Below, one piece after another: positions 9,469 through 19,873 of a DNA stretch of 64,000 nt. Numbering within the stretch: position 1 is the first letter of the stretch; every line of letters begins with the position of its first letter. Source of the stretch: Chaetoceros tenuissimus. Its lineage: Eukaryota; Bacillariophyta; Thalassiosirophyceae; Chaetocerotales; Chaetocerotaceae. A program made the translations under genes and the position numbers. The notes under the pieces are model-generated. The model had not been told where the DNA came from and made no database searches. It was given only the letters and a program-made list of their open reading frames with translations. Location of the stretch: the NCBI GenBank assembly GCA_021927905.1, contig BLLK01000038.1, positions 992,001-1,056,000 of the forward strand, in the 5' to 3' direction.

Positions 9469-10563
9469 CTAATGCAAATTGTCCTCCAAATCTTCAGTCG
9501 CATGAACAACTGTATTGGAGACAGCATCAATGGCATCTTCATCAATAGAAAACGCACTGAAAATTTGTTGAAATGCAAGCATAGTATCGGAAGCAGCACC
9601 TGCTAATTCCTTTCCAATACCATCACCGAACCATGATGACAAATTATCATCTTCTGCACTGTCACTTCTCTCACGTCTTTTCTTTACTTTCTTTGGAGAA
9701 ACCTTTGCACTCTTGGCCCATCGTACCTTACGATCCGGTGATCCATTAGCTGCTTGTTTTTGGCTCTTCTTCATTTTCAATTCATCCTCTCGACGGCGCA
9801 ATTTCCCAAATTCATCAGTGCCATCCGTAAATGAAGAATCGTCTTCTAGAGAAGATCCATCTGTTCGGAAAGAGGATGTATCCGAATCTTGATATTGGTT
9901 GTCAAAGGTTTTGAAACTGGCCTTGACATTTTTCTTAGTACTTGTACTTTTCCCATTGGCATTTTTCAAAATACCCTGTTCATTTTTTGACCTTTTCTCC
10001 TGTACCAAATCAGGAGAGTTGAAAAGCTTCTTCTTTGCATCAATAGGTGATGTACTGTCCTGTTTCGTTCTACTAGGCAAAATATTTGGATTTGAGTATG
10101 GTGTCGCCATGTCCCGACTGTTATTGGGATCCTTTGATCTTTTTTCCGCACTATCATTCATATTGACCGATTCAAAAGAGTTATCAAAATGTTGGACACC
10201 ACTAGGAGACACAACTGATGACTCAGCCTGTTTTACCTTCTTCGCCTTGGCTGCAGTCAACGATAGAGATAAGTTGTACTGGTGCCTTTCTGAAGAATCT
10301 GACAAGAGGCGGTAAGATGCAATAAGAGCATCCATTTTCTTTTCTGCGAATTGCCTTTCACTCAAACCGGATACTGGTGAACCAGACGGTGCATTCTTAG
10401 GTGGCCTATTACTTGATGCCTGTTGCAGCTCATTAAATAGTTCATACCTTCTTGCCACAAAGGCTTTTTGTATTTCATGTTCTGAAGCCTGCGGAACTAC
10501 CTTAAGAACATCTGTGTAGAGGTTGGCTTCTGCTCCATATGCGAATTTAATTACGTCCATCAT
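9469..10563 (-). CDS. J-domain-like protein without HPD motif
   Basis: Frame of 364 residues from ATG 10563. Residues 15-105 align with a DnaJ fold: LYTDVLKVVPQASEHEIQKA (helix I-II), then a FAEKKMDALIASYRLLSD block ending RHQYNLSL (helix III-IV). Where a J-domain has HPD, this protein reads RRYELFNELQ, so it should not stimulate Hsp70 in the usual way. An insertion of about 25 residues separates the helices. The rest is basic and low-complexity (Lys/Ser-rich, RRREDELKMKKSQ), then an acidic C-terminal tail. It is a J-like protein of unknown role. The bZIP gene lies upstream on the same strand. Confidence 0.6.
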   Translation of the reverse strand: MMDVIKFAYGAEANLYTDVLKVVPQASEHEIQKAFVARRYELFNELQQASSNRPPKNAPSGSPVSGLSERQFAEKKMDALIASYRLLSDSSERHQYNLSLSLTAAKAKKVKQAESSVVSPSGVQHFDNSFESVNMNDSAEKRSKDPNNSRDMATPYSNPNILPSRTKQDSTSPIDAKKKLFNSPDLVQEKRSKNEQGILKNANGKSTSTKKNVKASFKTFDNQYQDSDTSSFRTDGSSLEDDSSFTDGTDEFGKLRRREDELKMKKSQKQAANGSPDRKVRWAKSAKVSPKKVKKRRERSDSAEDDNLSSWFGDGIGKELAGAASDTMLAFQQIFSAFSIDEDAIDAVSNTVVHATEDLEDNLH

Positions 10564-11265
10564 TGTTCTGATCTCTTCTTCTTGATGTTGGGAAGTATCA
10601 AAAGAAACGTATTTCTAACAAAAGATTGCACCTAGGTCGAGCTATGTCAACAAAAAAGACAGAACCCAATTTGCTGATTTGATATGTGTATGATTTTGAA
10701 TGAAGTTTCTACACTCTCACAATGTTGTCAATGTCGTCGCTCCCTCTTCTCTTTACAAGAGTGCTCATTCATCGTTCATCGTCGCATGCGATCCGCGGTT
10801 TTGACCGATTGAAATCTTTAAACACGTTGTTCCCGCAAACAACAAGACTCCATCCGACTATTTTTCATAAAAATAGTATGAAACTTGCTCGAACAACAAT
10901 CCTTAAATGGCTATTGTATATAATGTAAATGGCTCTTTTTTAGCACCCAGTTGAAGTTCTGCTTTGTGAGAATGTACTACGTACGAAAGTGAACGAAGCA
11001 TGGCATTTTGTCCGTGGTCAAAACGAACGTCTTCCTCTAAAAAACAAAAAGCAGATGGCTCTTCTCGTCATTTTCTCCATGTACGGCGGCATTTGGACCC
11101 AATTTCCCATCAATTCAAAATGTCGAATATACATATTGATTTCAAATACAAAAAATATTAAACCCCTCCTATTTTAATTTCCAACCTGGAAACGATTTGT
11201 CTATAAAGCTAATATGTAACTTGATGTAATGAGGAACTTGAAAATATCTTGCAGATCATGCGATG
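10564..11265. other. Intergenic region between J-like and bZIP genes
   Basis: About 700 bp holding the 5' flank of the J-like gene and the 3' flank of the bZIP gene. A 68-codon plus-strand frame at 10722-10928 has an N-terminus that could pass for a mitochondrial presequence, but it has no recognised domain and I do not support it as a gene. No repeats or RNA genes seen. Confidence 0.4.
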
Positions 11266-12871
11266 TCAATTTATGTTGTTGTTATTCCCGAATTGATTTT
11301 GAAATGAAGTGTTGCTCCTATTTGTATCTTGCTGTTGCTGAAAATTTTGAACCTGTTGTTGCTGTTGTTGTTGCAGTTGTGTGTTGTTGTTTTGATTTGC
11401 ACTTGATGGTTGCATTTGTTGAAAATCCTGTTGCTGTTGAGTGAATCCTCCTCCTTGAATCATATTGTTGTTTAATAAATTTGTCATTGGACCACTTGTT
11501 TGTAAAGCATCTGCGCCTCCAATCACAGATTGCTGCGTTGATATGTTTACATTATTCTCGGAACCAGTTGCATTCAATGCACTGGCCAAGAATTCCTGCG
11601 GAAGTTGCTGAAGTAGTTGCATGGTAGGATTAGATGACTGTTGTTGAACCGGATCTATTGTATTACTAGAAGGCACAAACTGCCTTAGCATGGCAGCATT
11701 GCTGTTGTCTTGTTGTGCAGTCGTGTTCACTGATTGTTGCCGTTCAGAAGATGTACCTCCTACTAAGCTTCCACCCTGAAGTAATGCTTGAACCAAGACC
11801 GGGTTTCGAAACAAATCGGCATTCGTGAAAGTTGTATTGCTATTGTCAATGGCACTGCTAGCATCCGTTTTTGCGATGTTATCACCTTGTGCTACTCCTG
11901 CATCTTGACGTTGATTCCCTCCTCCAGCACTCATTCCCGAGGAAGACTGGTGCGATTGTTGCTGCGGCATACTAGGCATAGTAGACAGCAGTTGGTTTGA
12001 CAACAAGGCCGCTGGTTGCTGAAGCGCTTGAGATGATTGGGATGAAAGTAGATCAAAGTATGCATTTGAATTCCCAGCGAGTTGAGGGACCTAAGGACGA
12101 GAAGTAAGAAGGGTGAGTAAAGTCATCATACACATAATCTCTTTCGCTTGCTTTCTGTCAAACAGATCATGATGATGGTCATACATGATCAACTGTAACA
12201 TATCTTCTCACCTGTACTAGATTCTGGAGACCTCCAACCAAGCCCTGCATGGCTAAGTTGTTATTCAAAGAATTGTTCGAAGACTGAGACATCAAGATTT
12301 GCCGAAGGCTCTGTATCTCTGATTTTTGTGAAGAACAAAGGTTCTTCAGCTGCTGATTCTCGATGGTTAGGTTGACAATTTTGGTGTTCATCTCTTCGAT
12401 CATCTTCTTTTTCTTCTTCCTCATATCTCTAGCTCGTAGGCGGTTAGCTTCCATGCGCTTTTGCAAAGCATCGTCGGAGTCACCCTTTTCATGTTCTGAA
12501 TCGTCGGCAACGTCAGCAAATTTGTTGTTTTTCCTTCTCATATCGCCTCCTCTCTTCTCGACTCTTACTCGCTTTTCCGGTGGCGGATATTCGATCATAG
12601 ACTTTCTAGGGCTGCCTTGCTCATCGTCACTGTGTTGTTGGTCATCAGATGAGTAATCTGAGTGTTTTATGCTGACATTAGTTGGGTTTATTTGAAGAGA
12701 AGAGGTCGTGTGGGCAGATGTTGAGGATGAAGCTGTGGAGGATGCAGTAACGGATTTCTTAGTATTACTCTCCTCTGGTTCCGACTGTTGGGATTGGGCT
12801 GGGGGCTCGCGAGAATCTTCCCGCAGCTCTTCTCTAGGAGCGATAATTGTCGTCTTATCATGTTCTTTCAT
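11266..12871 (-). CDS. bZIP transcription factor with polyQ/N-rich C-terminus
   Basis: Two exons on the minus strand: 12871-12212 and 12090-11266, with a 121-bp intron between (donor gtgaga, acceptor cttag, phase 0), giving 494 residues. The bZIP is near residues 145-200: basic region EANRLRARDMRKKKKKMIEE with the N-x7-R pattern, then leucine heptads through IVNLTIENQQLKNL and IQSLRQIL. The N-terminus is Ser/Glu-rich and the C-terminus has many Gln and Asn runs, typical of an activation domain. It is a nuclear DNA-binding dimer. The second exon alone would look like an unrelated Gln-rich protein. Five ACGT cores just upstream (12965-13082) could be targets of this or a related bZIP. Confidence 0.82.
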
Positions 12872-13589
12872 ATCGTTAGATATGTTTGATTGAATTTGAT
12901 TGTTTATTTTTTTTGAAAAGTGAACTGTCCTACTTCGTTAATGGTTGGTATTTTGTTGTGACCTACGTTCGCATACGTTACGAACCGTCATAACTTCAAG
13001 TTTAAGGAATATCTCACCATATGCCTGCTGGCAGAATACGTAGATCTGCATCATACTTACAAAATATTACGTAACCGAACGTACCTCGTACAAAAAGAAG
13101 CATCGCAAAATCATTGAGAATCAGGAGAATCACCAATGCATTTTTCTCGATTTCCTTTCAAAGGGAAATGAAATTTGAAAAAAAAACACCACTTTTTTTA
13201 TTTTGCACCAAGAGTTTGCGAGTGACTTGAATAGAGCACGATAATCTTCACAAAGCATGATTGTTTCAAGCAAAAAAGAATCAAATTCATCTTCACACTT
13301 TCGCTTCCAATGAATTACATGTTTTAAAAATAAAGTAGTTCCTGATGTTATAGTTCTTCTTCGGCTTTCTTCATGATTCATATGATACTATAGGTATTAC
13401 TAATTACAATGTAAAATCAGTATACATCTGTTTTTTTCCAAGAAATAGTTTCTGATAAAATATTTCGTTGAGCTGTGGAAATGAAAATCTTCATCAATCA
13501 TGTCATCTTGATTTCTTTTTGTAAACTCAAGAAAAAATCCATATTGGGTCCAAATACCAAACGCTAGCAGTAGTGATGATGAACGATTT
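12872..13589. other. Intergenic region upstream of bZIP gene
   Basis: About 720 bp. The part next to the bZIP gene contains the ACGT cluster. The remainder is A+T-rich 3' flank of the small membrane protein. Two short minus-strand frames (13130-13381 and 13400-13639) show no recognisable protein. Confidence 0.4.
12965..13082. promoter_or_regulatory. Cluster of five ACGT cores upstream of the bZIP gene
   Basis: ACGT occurs at 12965, 12975, 13038, 13069 and 13079, within 118 bp and about 95-210 bp upstream of the bZIP ATG. ACGT is the core bound by many bZIP factors. The cluster is seen in the sequence; autoregulation is inference. Confidence 0.35.
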
Positions 13590-14090
13590 TTAATTCCTCC
13601 TATTTGTAGCACCTCTAAAAAATTTATCACCATGATCAATTTGATTTGGATTATCCTTCAAAAACAATTCCGTATATGACTCATCTTTTATTCTAGTTCC
13701 TGTTTTGAAATCCCAATGCGGATCTTTACCCGCATCTCTCGATCCACTATTGTTGAATGCTCCTCTACGAATCTGTGCATGTGTCAAAGCCTAGAAGAAA
13801 CCGTGGATGAAATTGAAAAGAACTAGGTGGTGAGAAATAAAATATCCTATATATTTTCAAAATTATAAATGATTTATTTGACATACCTCATCCCGATCAT
13901 TCAATGGTCCAATCCAAGCCATACCCAAGTATGGAAAGGATGCTGTAAACCCTATAAAAGCAGTACATCCTAGTAGCGTCTTGATTGTTTTACTATTGTC
14001 CTTCTTTCCGGTAGAACTTGCACCACTTTTTGCACCATTTTGTACATGGCGTTTCAATTCTCGAGCAATGTGTGGCGGAATCTTTGTCAT
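13590..14090 (-). CDS. Small single-pass membrane protein, unknown
   Basis: Two exons: 14090-13887 and 13790-13590, with a 96-bp intron (gtatgt...tctag, phase 0), giving 134 residues. I chose the start MTKIPPHIAREL at 14090 because it has an A-rich context (aaaATG); an upstream in-frame start at 14183 is possible. The basic N-terminus (ELKRHVQNGAKSG) is followed by one hydrophobic segment, roughly residues 31-55 (TLLGCTAFIGFTASFPYLG). A polar, Gly/Asp-rich C-terminus follows (RRGAFNNSGSRDAGKDPHWD). The shape suggests a small accessory subunit of an organellar membrane complex, but I do not recognise the family. It is divergent from the HIR gene. Confidence 0.6.
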
Positions 14091-14517
14091 TTTTATTTCT
14101 TTCTTACTTTGATATGGTTTTTTGGTAGTGCAGACCTCACTCCTTCTAATTATACTGTTTGGAGGAAAAACATATGTTTGCAATGAGCATGATGCTTGTT
14201 GTTCATGATTTCGATCGAAACAAGGAAATAAAGTGAAAATGCGAGAATTTTTTTATGAAACAGACGGAGAAGAGAAGCAAAGAAAGCAAAAATAGAAATC
14301 ACCGTCACCCTAATGATCTCAACGTATGGGATACTGACATTAAGTACGTACACACTATCGATAGCGAACAGTAGGAACTATTAGGAACACTCAACGCAGC
14401 AGTACTTGGTACTCGTATTTAGGCTGTAATTAGATTCAAGACCAAAACAAAATCTAAATTGAGTCTAGCTAGAAGCAAACGAGGCATCTATAACAACATA
14501 ATCAAGCTATCTCAACC
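14091..14517. other. Divergent intergenic region
   Basis: About 430 bp between the small membrane protein and the HIR gene, which point away from each other. No coding frame or clear motif seen; it probably contains both promoters. Confidence 0.4.
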
Positions 14518-15536
14518 ATGTGTCTTGTAAGTGAAGAATAGAAGCAATAAAAGGAGTAGATGCATCGAATCCAGCAGTAACTGACACTAGCTAGTCTAGG
14601 CAATCGCTAGTTGGCACAACAAAAAGATTCGGTTCGCCCTCTCTGACTGTCCACAGTGTCAACCATCATGAAATCTAACCAAATCTCTTTTTTTTTAAAT
14701 AGATACCATTCACAATCAGCACTTCCGAAGTAGGAGTCATTGAATCATTTGGAAAGTTCAAGCGTATGGCTCCGCCAGGTCTTGGCTGTTTAATCTGCTG
14801 CGTTGAAGATTTAGTAGGTCGTATGTCCTATCGTGTACAACAGCTTGATGTCCGTGTAGAAACAAAAACACTTGACAATGTATTCATTACTGCTGTAGTC
14901 AGTATTCAATTTCAGGTTCTACAGGAGAAGGTCTACGAGGCATTCTATGCCTTGACTGATCCTAGAAGACAAATCACAGCTCACGTCTTTGATGTCATGC
15001 GTGCGGAATTGCCTAATTTGGAACTTGATGCTGTGTTTGAGGCGAAGGAGGATCTTGCTATCGCTGTCAAGGGAGCTTTGAGTGAGACCATGACTCAGTA
15101 CGGATACCAGATTCTTCAAGTACTCATTACTGACTTGGATCCTGATCAACGTGTCAAGAATGCAATGAATGAAATTAACTCCTCCAAGCGTCTCAAGTTT
15201 GCTGTTGCAGAGAGAGCTGAGGGAGATAAGATTCTCAAGGTCAAGTCTGCGGAAGCTGAAGCAGAAGCAAAATACTTGAGCGGAGTGGGAGTTGCAAAGC
15301 AGAGAAAGGCTATTGTTGATGGACTCAAAACTTCTGTAAAGGACTTTACCGATGGAGTCAAGGGAACTAATTCCAAGGATACCCTTGATCTATTGCTTCT
15401 GACTCAATACTTTGATTGTATCAAGGATGTTGGATCTGCACCAAACTGTAAAACTACCTTTATTCCCACTTCCAAAACTGTAGGGGATGAAATGAGAACT
15501 TCTCTTCTTCAAGCAGACATGGCAAAGTCGAAATAA
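14518..15536 (+). CDS. Hypersensitive-induced reaction (HIR) SPFH/prohibitin-family protein
   Basis: Two exons: a 9-nt first exon 14518-14526 (ATG TGT CTT = MCL), a 176-bp intron (gtaagt...aaatag), then 14703-15536, giving 280 residues. The second exon opens IPFTISTSEVGVIESFGKF, the usual N-terminus of the family, so the ATG at 14766 is internal. Band-7/SPFH features include VETKTLDNVFITAVVSIQF, YEAFYALTDP and the Ala/Glu-rich coiled region AERAEGDKILKVKSAEAEAE. HIR proteins form membrane microdomain scaffolds, in plants linked to defence and cell-death signalling. Membrane attachment here probably relies on the extreme N-terminus, with Cys2 as a possible acylation site (inference). Full-length compared with plant relatives. 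Confidence 0.85.
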
Positions 15537-15744
15537 GCGAGCACCATGTTCATAAAGGGTTGATACGGAGTTTTTGCTCTGCATCGTCATTCTGAGTTTT
15601 CATTTGACTTTGTAGAGAAAATTTTACAATTGACTATGATAAAGTATATATGTATAAGATTGATTTTTCAAAACATAGGTGTCGTCGTTTTTATGTACAA
15701 TAGTAATCAACTGTTTTACAATACATTTTACTTTTCCCCTCTAG

Positions 15745-18700
15745 CTAGTCCATACTTTTGGAATATTTAGACTCATACTCTTCCATCCCTGCAAAGGATT
15801 TGACATCTTCTTTTGAAGGGTCAATGTCAAAAACTTTGTTTGTCTCCTTTTCAATACATGCATGAAAGCCATCCCGTTCAGTTGCCTCTTTCCATACAAC
15901 CCCAAGCTTATCGAATACTTCCTTTTCTGTTTTAGCCTTCATTGACTTACCCAACCCACTCGTGTTGAAGAATAACCCTTTATCAGAAAGCTTCCATTTC
16001 CTCTTTCGGGTTGCATATAGCCTGATTGCTCTGTTGAAGAATCCATTCCCCGTGAAATAAATCATGGCGAAAATCTTTTGCTGATAAGGATAGAACTTGA
16101 TGTCAATTCTTCGATGCATCCCAGGAATGTCGGGAGAATTGAATACTCCCATGTACATTGTGCCATTTGGATAGTGCGGAAATATACTAGGATGAAAATC
16201 CTGAGATTGAGATGGGGCTATGTCATGGTAATATTTTGTCTCAACTTTCGTAAGATGGTGAGAAATATGCCCTTCGCATCGCAACCTTTCGACTAATTCA
16301 TCTAGAAATCCCATAGGCGAAGTCTTGGTATACTCTTTATGAGTTAGGAGCAAGTCAACGTCACCGCACTGAGTTTTCCCTCGCCTGTAGCTTCCCATGA
16401 TTTCTAGCTCGATATCTGGGTAAAACTTTTTTGCTTTATCCTTCACAATTTTTGCAATTCTTTGAACTTCATAAACTGTCATTTTCTCTTGGAAATCCTC
16501 ATAGAATTCTACGCCAACCTTTTGACCATCATTGAGTCGAAGTTGACCATTCTCAACAGCATTTCTTACATCAGAGATATTGCGAAGACCATAGCCAGTA
16601 TTTGGATCTGCCATCTTTCTGGCGAATTTTGGTCCCACGCCCCAGATTTTAGTCATTGCCCGCATACTAAGACGAAGCTCATCATTCTCAAACTCCTTAA
16701 TAAGAGCAATATCACCAGTTTCTAGAAATTCTCTAGCCTGCGCAAGTACTTTCTTTCCAAAACCCCGTACCTTTGCAAGCTTATGTAGAGTCCCTAGAGT
16801 TACTTCGAAATCTAATGTACGTACTCTTCCGCTGGCAATGTTGTAACTGTAAGATCTCCACTTATCATGTGGTAAAGTTGGAGCTTCTTTGTAGAGCTTG
16901 GAAATGACATTCAACATATGTGCCAACTTGTCGTTGTTGGTTTGTTGGACAGCTAGTTCTGCTCTTACTCCAAACTTTTCTTGCATCTTTGTAATCATTT
17001 CGTCGTCAGTTCTCGAAGCAGAAGTTCTAACTATAGGTGCGAATTCGTGAGGTTGGCGTAGTTTTTTTATCCAACCTTTATCCAAATCGGAAGCATTTTG
17101 ATTCTCTCTTGGCCTCTTTTTCGTAAGTTGTAACAAAGTCAACATTCCACTCCAGCTGTCGTTGACTGAGGGTATAGTATCGGAATTCATGATTGAATCT
17201 ACATGGTCTGTAGTCCAAGTTGGAGAGACAAAATAGACTTTGCCTAGCACTAAAGAAGCCATTTCAAGGGCATTCACAAATCCAAGCTCTTCGGCAACAA
17301 CAGCTGGTTTCAAATCATAGTCAAAAACCAGATACTTAGGGAGTTTTGATTTACAAAATCGAGAATGGATTTTTACATCTTTGTTGGCTTCGCGAAGCTT
17401 TTTGATTATAAAATCAACTCTCTTCTCGGGCATATCTCTGCCACGTCTAATGAAATAAAGAGCATTTTCAACCTCAACATCCTTTTTCTTCGCTACAGTC
17501 ATTTTCTTTGGTGATTGTTTCTCCGGTTCCTGATGCTTGTCAAGTGGATGTGATATGACTACGACATCATCTGGTGACTTTGGAGACGGGGTCATAAGAT
17601 CCACAAAGTTTGCAGTAGTAGGAAGTGGTGTACATTGCATAGATTCTTCGACATCATTGATTTCCGGTTGAGAATCATGTTCACTCTGAGACAAGAGGTC
17701 TACTTGATGCCCCCCCTGAATACCTTGCGGGCCATCTTTGTTGTCTTTTTCATTACCGATTGAAGCTACTTTGAGTGGAGTATGTAACTGTGTGTCGTCC
17801 TTGGCACTTGCGCTATGGCGAATCTCCAAAGATGCTTTTACAGGTTGGTTCACCTTGGAAGACTCAATCTTGGAGTCTACTGTATCACACTGTCTCTTGT
17901 CTTCTGATTGAGTCGACATTTTATCAGGAGTAAAATGCCCTTGCTTCTTCTCAGTCACTCCCTTCTTGTCCTCTAAGGATGATTCCGATTTGTCAATGTC
18001 AGGTAGAACCTTTTCCTCTTTGTTTATACCACCATCAGTCTTTTTCAATTTGAGTTTGAGTGGAGTCTCCAGCTGTGTTTCATCATCGTCACTTTCTTTG
18101 TCATTACATACAATTGAATCTTGCTTTGCACCACAACTATGGCCTGCAGCGACAGTATTATCTTTCAAGGTTTCAATAGCGTCGCTATTTTTCTTGGTCA
18201 TCTCTTTTGCACTGGTAGCTTCCGTACTCGTTGCATCTGAATCTTTCTGCACATTTGAATATTGTTCTCGACTATTCACATTCTCTTCTAAAATATCTCC
18301 CTCTTTTATAGTGTTCGAAGTAGCACTCTTTTCTTCTCCACGCTCATACTTTTGCTTCTCATTCATATCAACAACTTGAAAACAAATGATATCATAGTCT
18401 CCCACGTCACCATCCTTTGCATCATAATTTCTCAATTCCAAGATATCAAACCGAGTCATTTTGATTCTATTTTCAAATCCTTTCATCAGCTCTTGACCAT
18501 TAATCCTCAAAACATGATTGTTTGTCCCAATGTTTTCCACCATGAAATAATCTTTATCCAAGACAGTCAATTGAAGCATTTCACCAGAGACATACTTGCC
18601 AATCCACTTTTTGTACTCGGTACAAGATACACATGATGGATTGGGTCGAAGGGAATGTTTACCCTCCTTTTTCAATCTTTTTTCGAGACAGCCACAGGAT

Positions 18701-18858
18701 GCTGATATTGCTAGCAGGAATTCACACCGTCCAATTATTTGTTCATGACTTGAATTGATGGCAATGAATGGATCCATGAGTGGCGAGGAAGAAGAAGACA
18801 TTGATGTAATTTGCTCCCGACATCTTTTCAGTTTTGGTACCAGCGCCAAGGGACTCAT
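15745..18858 (-). CDS. Family X DNA polymerase (Pol lambda-like) with BRCT and FHA-like N-terminus
   Basis: Single frame of 1037 residues from ATG 18858. Domain order: an FHA-like segment at about 28-165 (IIGRCEF, VENIGTNNHVLRINGQEL), a long Ser/Thr/Lys-rich linker with repeated TP sites (TPLK, MTPSPKSP), a BRCT domain at about 470-570 (ALYFIRRGRD...FVSPTWTTDHV), then the Pol X core from about 640. Metal-binding Asp residues are visible: D833 and D835 (CGDVDLLL) and D919 (RRIDIKFYP). The YFTG-x-x-FNR signature reads YFTGNGFFNR. Where human Pol lambda has its lyase lysine (YAKAI), this protein reads YNIAS, so dRP-lyase activity is doubtful. Pol lambda and mu fill gaps in non-homologous end joining and base excision repair. 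The FHA-like fusion may recruit it to phosphorylated XRCC-type proteins (inference). Nuclear. Confidence 0.85.
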   Translation of the reverse strand: MSPLALVPKLKRCREQITSMSSSSSPLMDPFIAINSSHEQIIGRCEFLLAISASCGCLEKRLKKEGKHSLRPNPSCVSCTEYKKWIGKYVSGEMLQLTVLDKDYFMVENIGTNNHVLRINGQELMKGFENRIKMTRFDILELRNYDAKDGDVGDYDIICFQVVDMNEKQKYERGEEKSATSNTIKEGDILEENVNSREQYSNVQKDSDATSTEATSAKEMTKKNSDAIETLKDNTVAAGHSCGAKQDSIVCNDKESDDDETQLETPLKLKLKKTDGGINKEEKVLPDIDKSESSLEDKKGVTEKKQGHFTPDKMSTQSEDKRQCDTVDSKIESSKVNQPVKASLEIRHSASAKDDTQLHTPLKVASIGNEKDNKDGPQGIQGGHQVDLLSQSEHDSQPEINDVEESMQCTPLPTTANFVDLMTPSPKSPDDVVVISHPLDKHQEPEKQSPKKMTVAKKKDVEVENALYFIRRGRDMPEKRVDFIIKKLREANKDVKIHSRFCKSKLPKYLVFDYDLKPAVVAEELGFVNALEMASLVLGKVYFVSPTWTTDHVDSIMNSDTIPSVNDSWSGMLTLLQLTKKRPRENQNASDLDKGWIKKLRQPHEFAPIVRTSASRTDDEMITKMQEKFGVRAELAVQQTNNDKLAHMLNVISKLYKEAPTLPHDKWRSYSYNIASGRVRTLDFEVTLGTLHKLAKVRGFGKKVLAQAREFLETGDIALIKEFENDELRLSMRAMTKIWGVGPKFARKMADPNTGYGLRNISDVRNAVENGQLRLNDGQKVGVEFYEDFQEKMTVYEVQRIAKIVKDKAKKFYPDIELEIMGSYRRGKTQCGDVDLLLTHKEYTKTSPMGFLDELVERLRCEGHISHHLTKVETKYYHDIAPSQSQDFHPSIFPHYPNGTMYMGVFNSPDIPGMHRRIDIKFYPYQQKIFAMIYFTGNGFFNRAIRLYATRKRKWKLSDKGLFFNTSGLGKSMKAKTEKEVFDKLGVVWKEATERDGFHACIEKETNKVFDIDPSKEDVKSFAGMEEYESKYSKSMD

Positions 18859-19510
18859 TTCTTGTTGGAAAGACTTTCAAGAAGATTTACTATTCTTGAA
18901 AAGGTGAATGAATTGGAACGATTCTTGGATTCTTTTGTGTCAAACTTTTTGTTGCTTCCTATGTTTTGAATTGATTTGAAATGCACTTTCGTCCTTCTTT
19001 CGGCTCTTCTAGAGGGCATCCTCATCAATTCACAAGATATCAAATAACAGATTGGATAGAGGTAATTACAATAAATGAAGAGAGTTCTACTACCTACTAT
19101 GGACTAGACCACTGCATGAAATGTATTTTGATAAAAAACAAAAAGAAGGACGAAGATAGAGGAGATCCGCCTTTTTGGTCGGTTTCTAGTTTCTAGTCGG
19201 GAGCCTTCCTGTGATGGTGCTTTTGAATGTAATTTGACGTGAAAATTGGAAGGAATCATATGAATATAATAAATAAATAACAAATACCAGCACGTAGATT
19301 TTGGACTGATAAGAGTTCTGTTCATTCTCATACAATTTAAATTACAATTCTTTTTATTTTACATTCAGTCAATACAATTTCATCTTGCCAATACCAACTT
19401 TCGCCTTCAAGTTTGAACTGGAAAATAGTCTTTTCTATAAATATATCCATGACAGGCATTTGCATCAAATTGAAATTGCAGTAAGTATATTCATATATAA
19501 TGATATCGCT
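18859..19510. other. Intergenic region
   Basis: About 650 bp between the Pol X gene and the small frame at 19511. A+T-rich; short frames on both strands show no recognisable protein. Nothing supported. Confidence 0.4.
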
Positions 19511-19873
19511 TTAATGAATCAACGGAACCTTCATCTTCTTCCATAGCTCTCGACGAGTATCTACTCCATTAGAGGAGCTATCAACGAGACCTTGTATGAA
19601 CTTTGTAGTAACATCATACTCAGTTTTTCTTGCAAAGCCAGGACTGGTAAATATACTAGACATAACCTTCTTCCATTTCAATTGCAATCCGTCGCTCTTT
19701 GAATAATTTTTGGATGTAGACATTTGCCAACAAAAGAAACTATGAGATTCTTTGACATGGCTTTCTTTTTGTAGTGCTCGTGTCTGAAACGAATAGGATG
19801 AAGATGGAGCTACATATCCCAGTGGGTGCTGATTTGATGCCGATCTTAGTTTCTGTATGATGGATTGAAGCAT
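19511..19873 (-). CDS. Hypothetical small protein, possibly mitochondrial
   Basis: Frame of 120 residues from ATG 19873. The N-terminus MLQSIIQKLRSASNQHP is amphipathic and free of acidic residues for its first ~35 positions, which fits a mitochondrial presequence. The remainder is basic with aromatic residues (LQLKWKKVMSSIF, RRELWKKMKVP). No family recognised. It stands alone in a 1.5-kb gap between the Pol X and TRAPPC8 genes. It could be chance, but the length and composition make a real gene plausible. Confidence 0.4.
   Translation of the reverse strand: MLQSIIQKLRSASNQHPLGYVAPSSSYSFQTRALQKESHVKESHSFFCWQMSTSKNYSKSDGLQLKWKKVMSSIFTSPGFARKTEYDVTTKFIQGLVDSSSNGVDTRRELWKKMKVPLIH

Noticed and set aside
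10722-10928. 68-codon plus-strand frame with presequence-like N-terminus
   Set aside because: No domain, no relatives recognised and it sits in a promoter region; length is within chance.
11330-11450. CTG/TTG repeats as a mobile or satellite repeat
   Set aside because: They are antisense of Gln codons in the bZIP activation domain.
14766-14768. ATG 14766 as the start of the HIR protein
   Set aside because: Conserved family sequence IPFTISTSEVGVIESFGKF is in frame upstream and is bounded by a splice acceptor.
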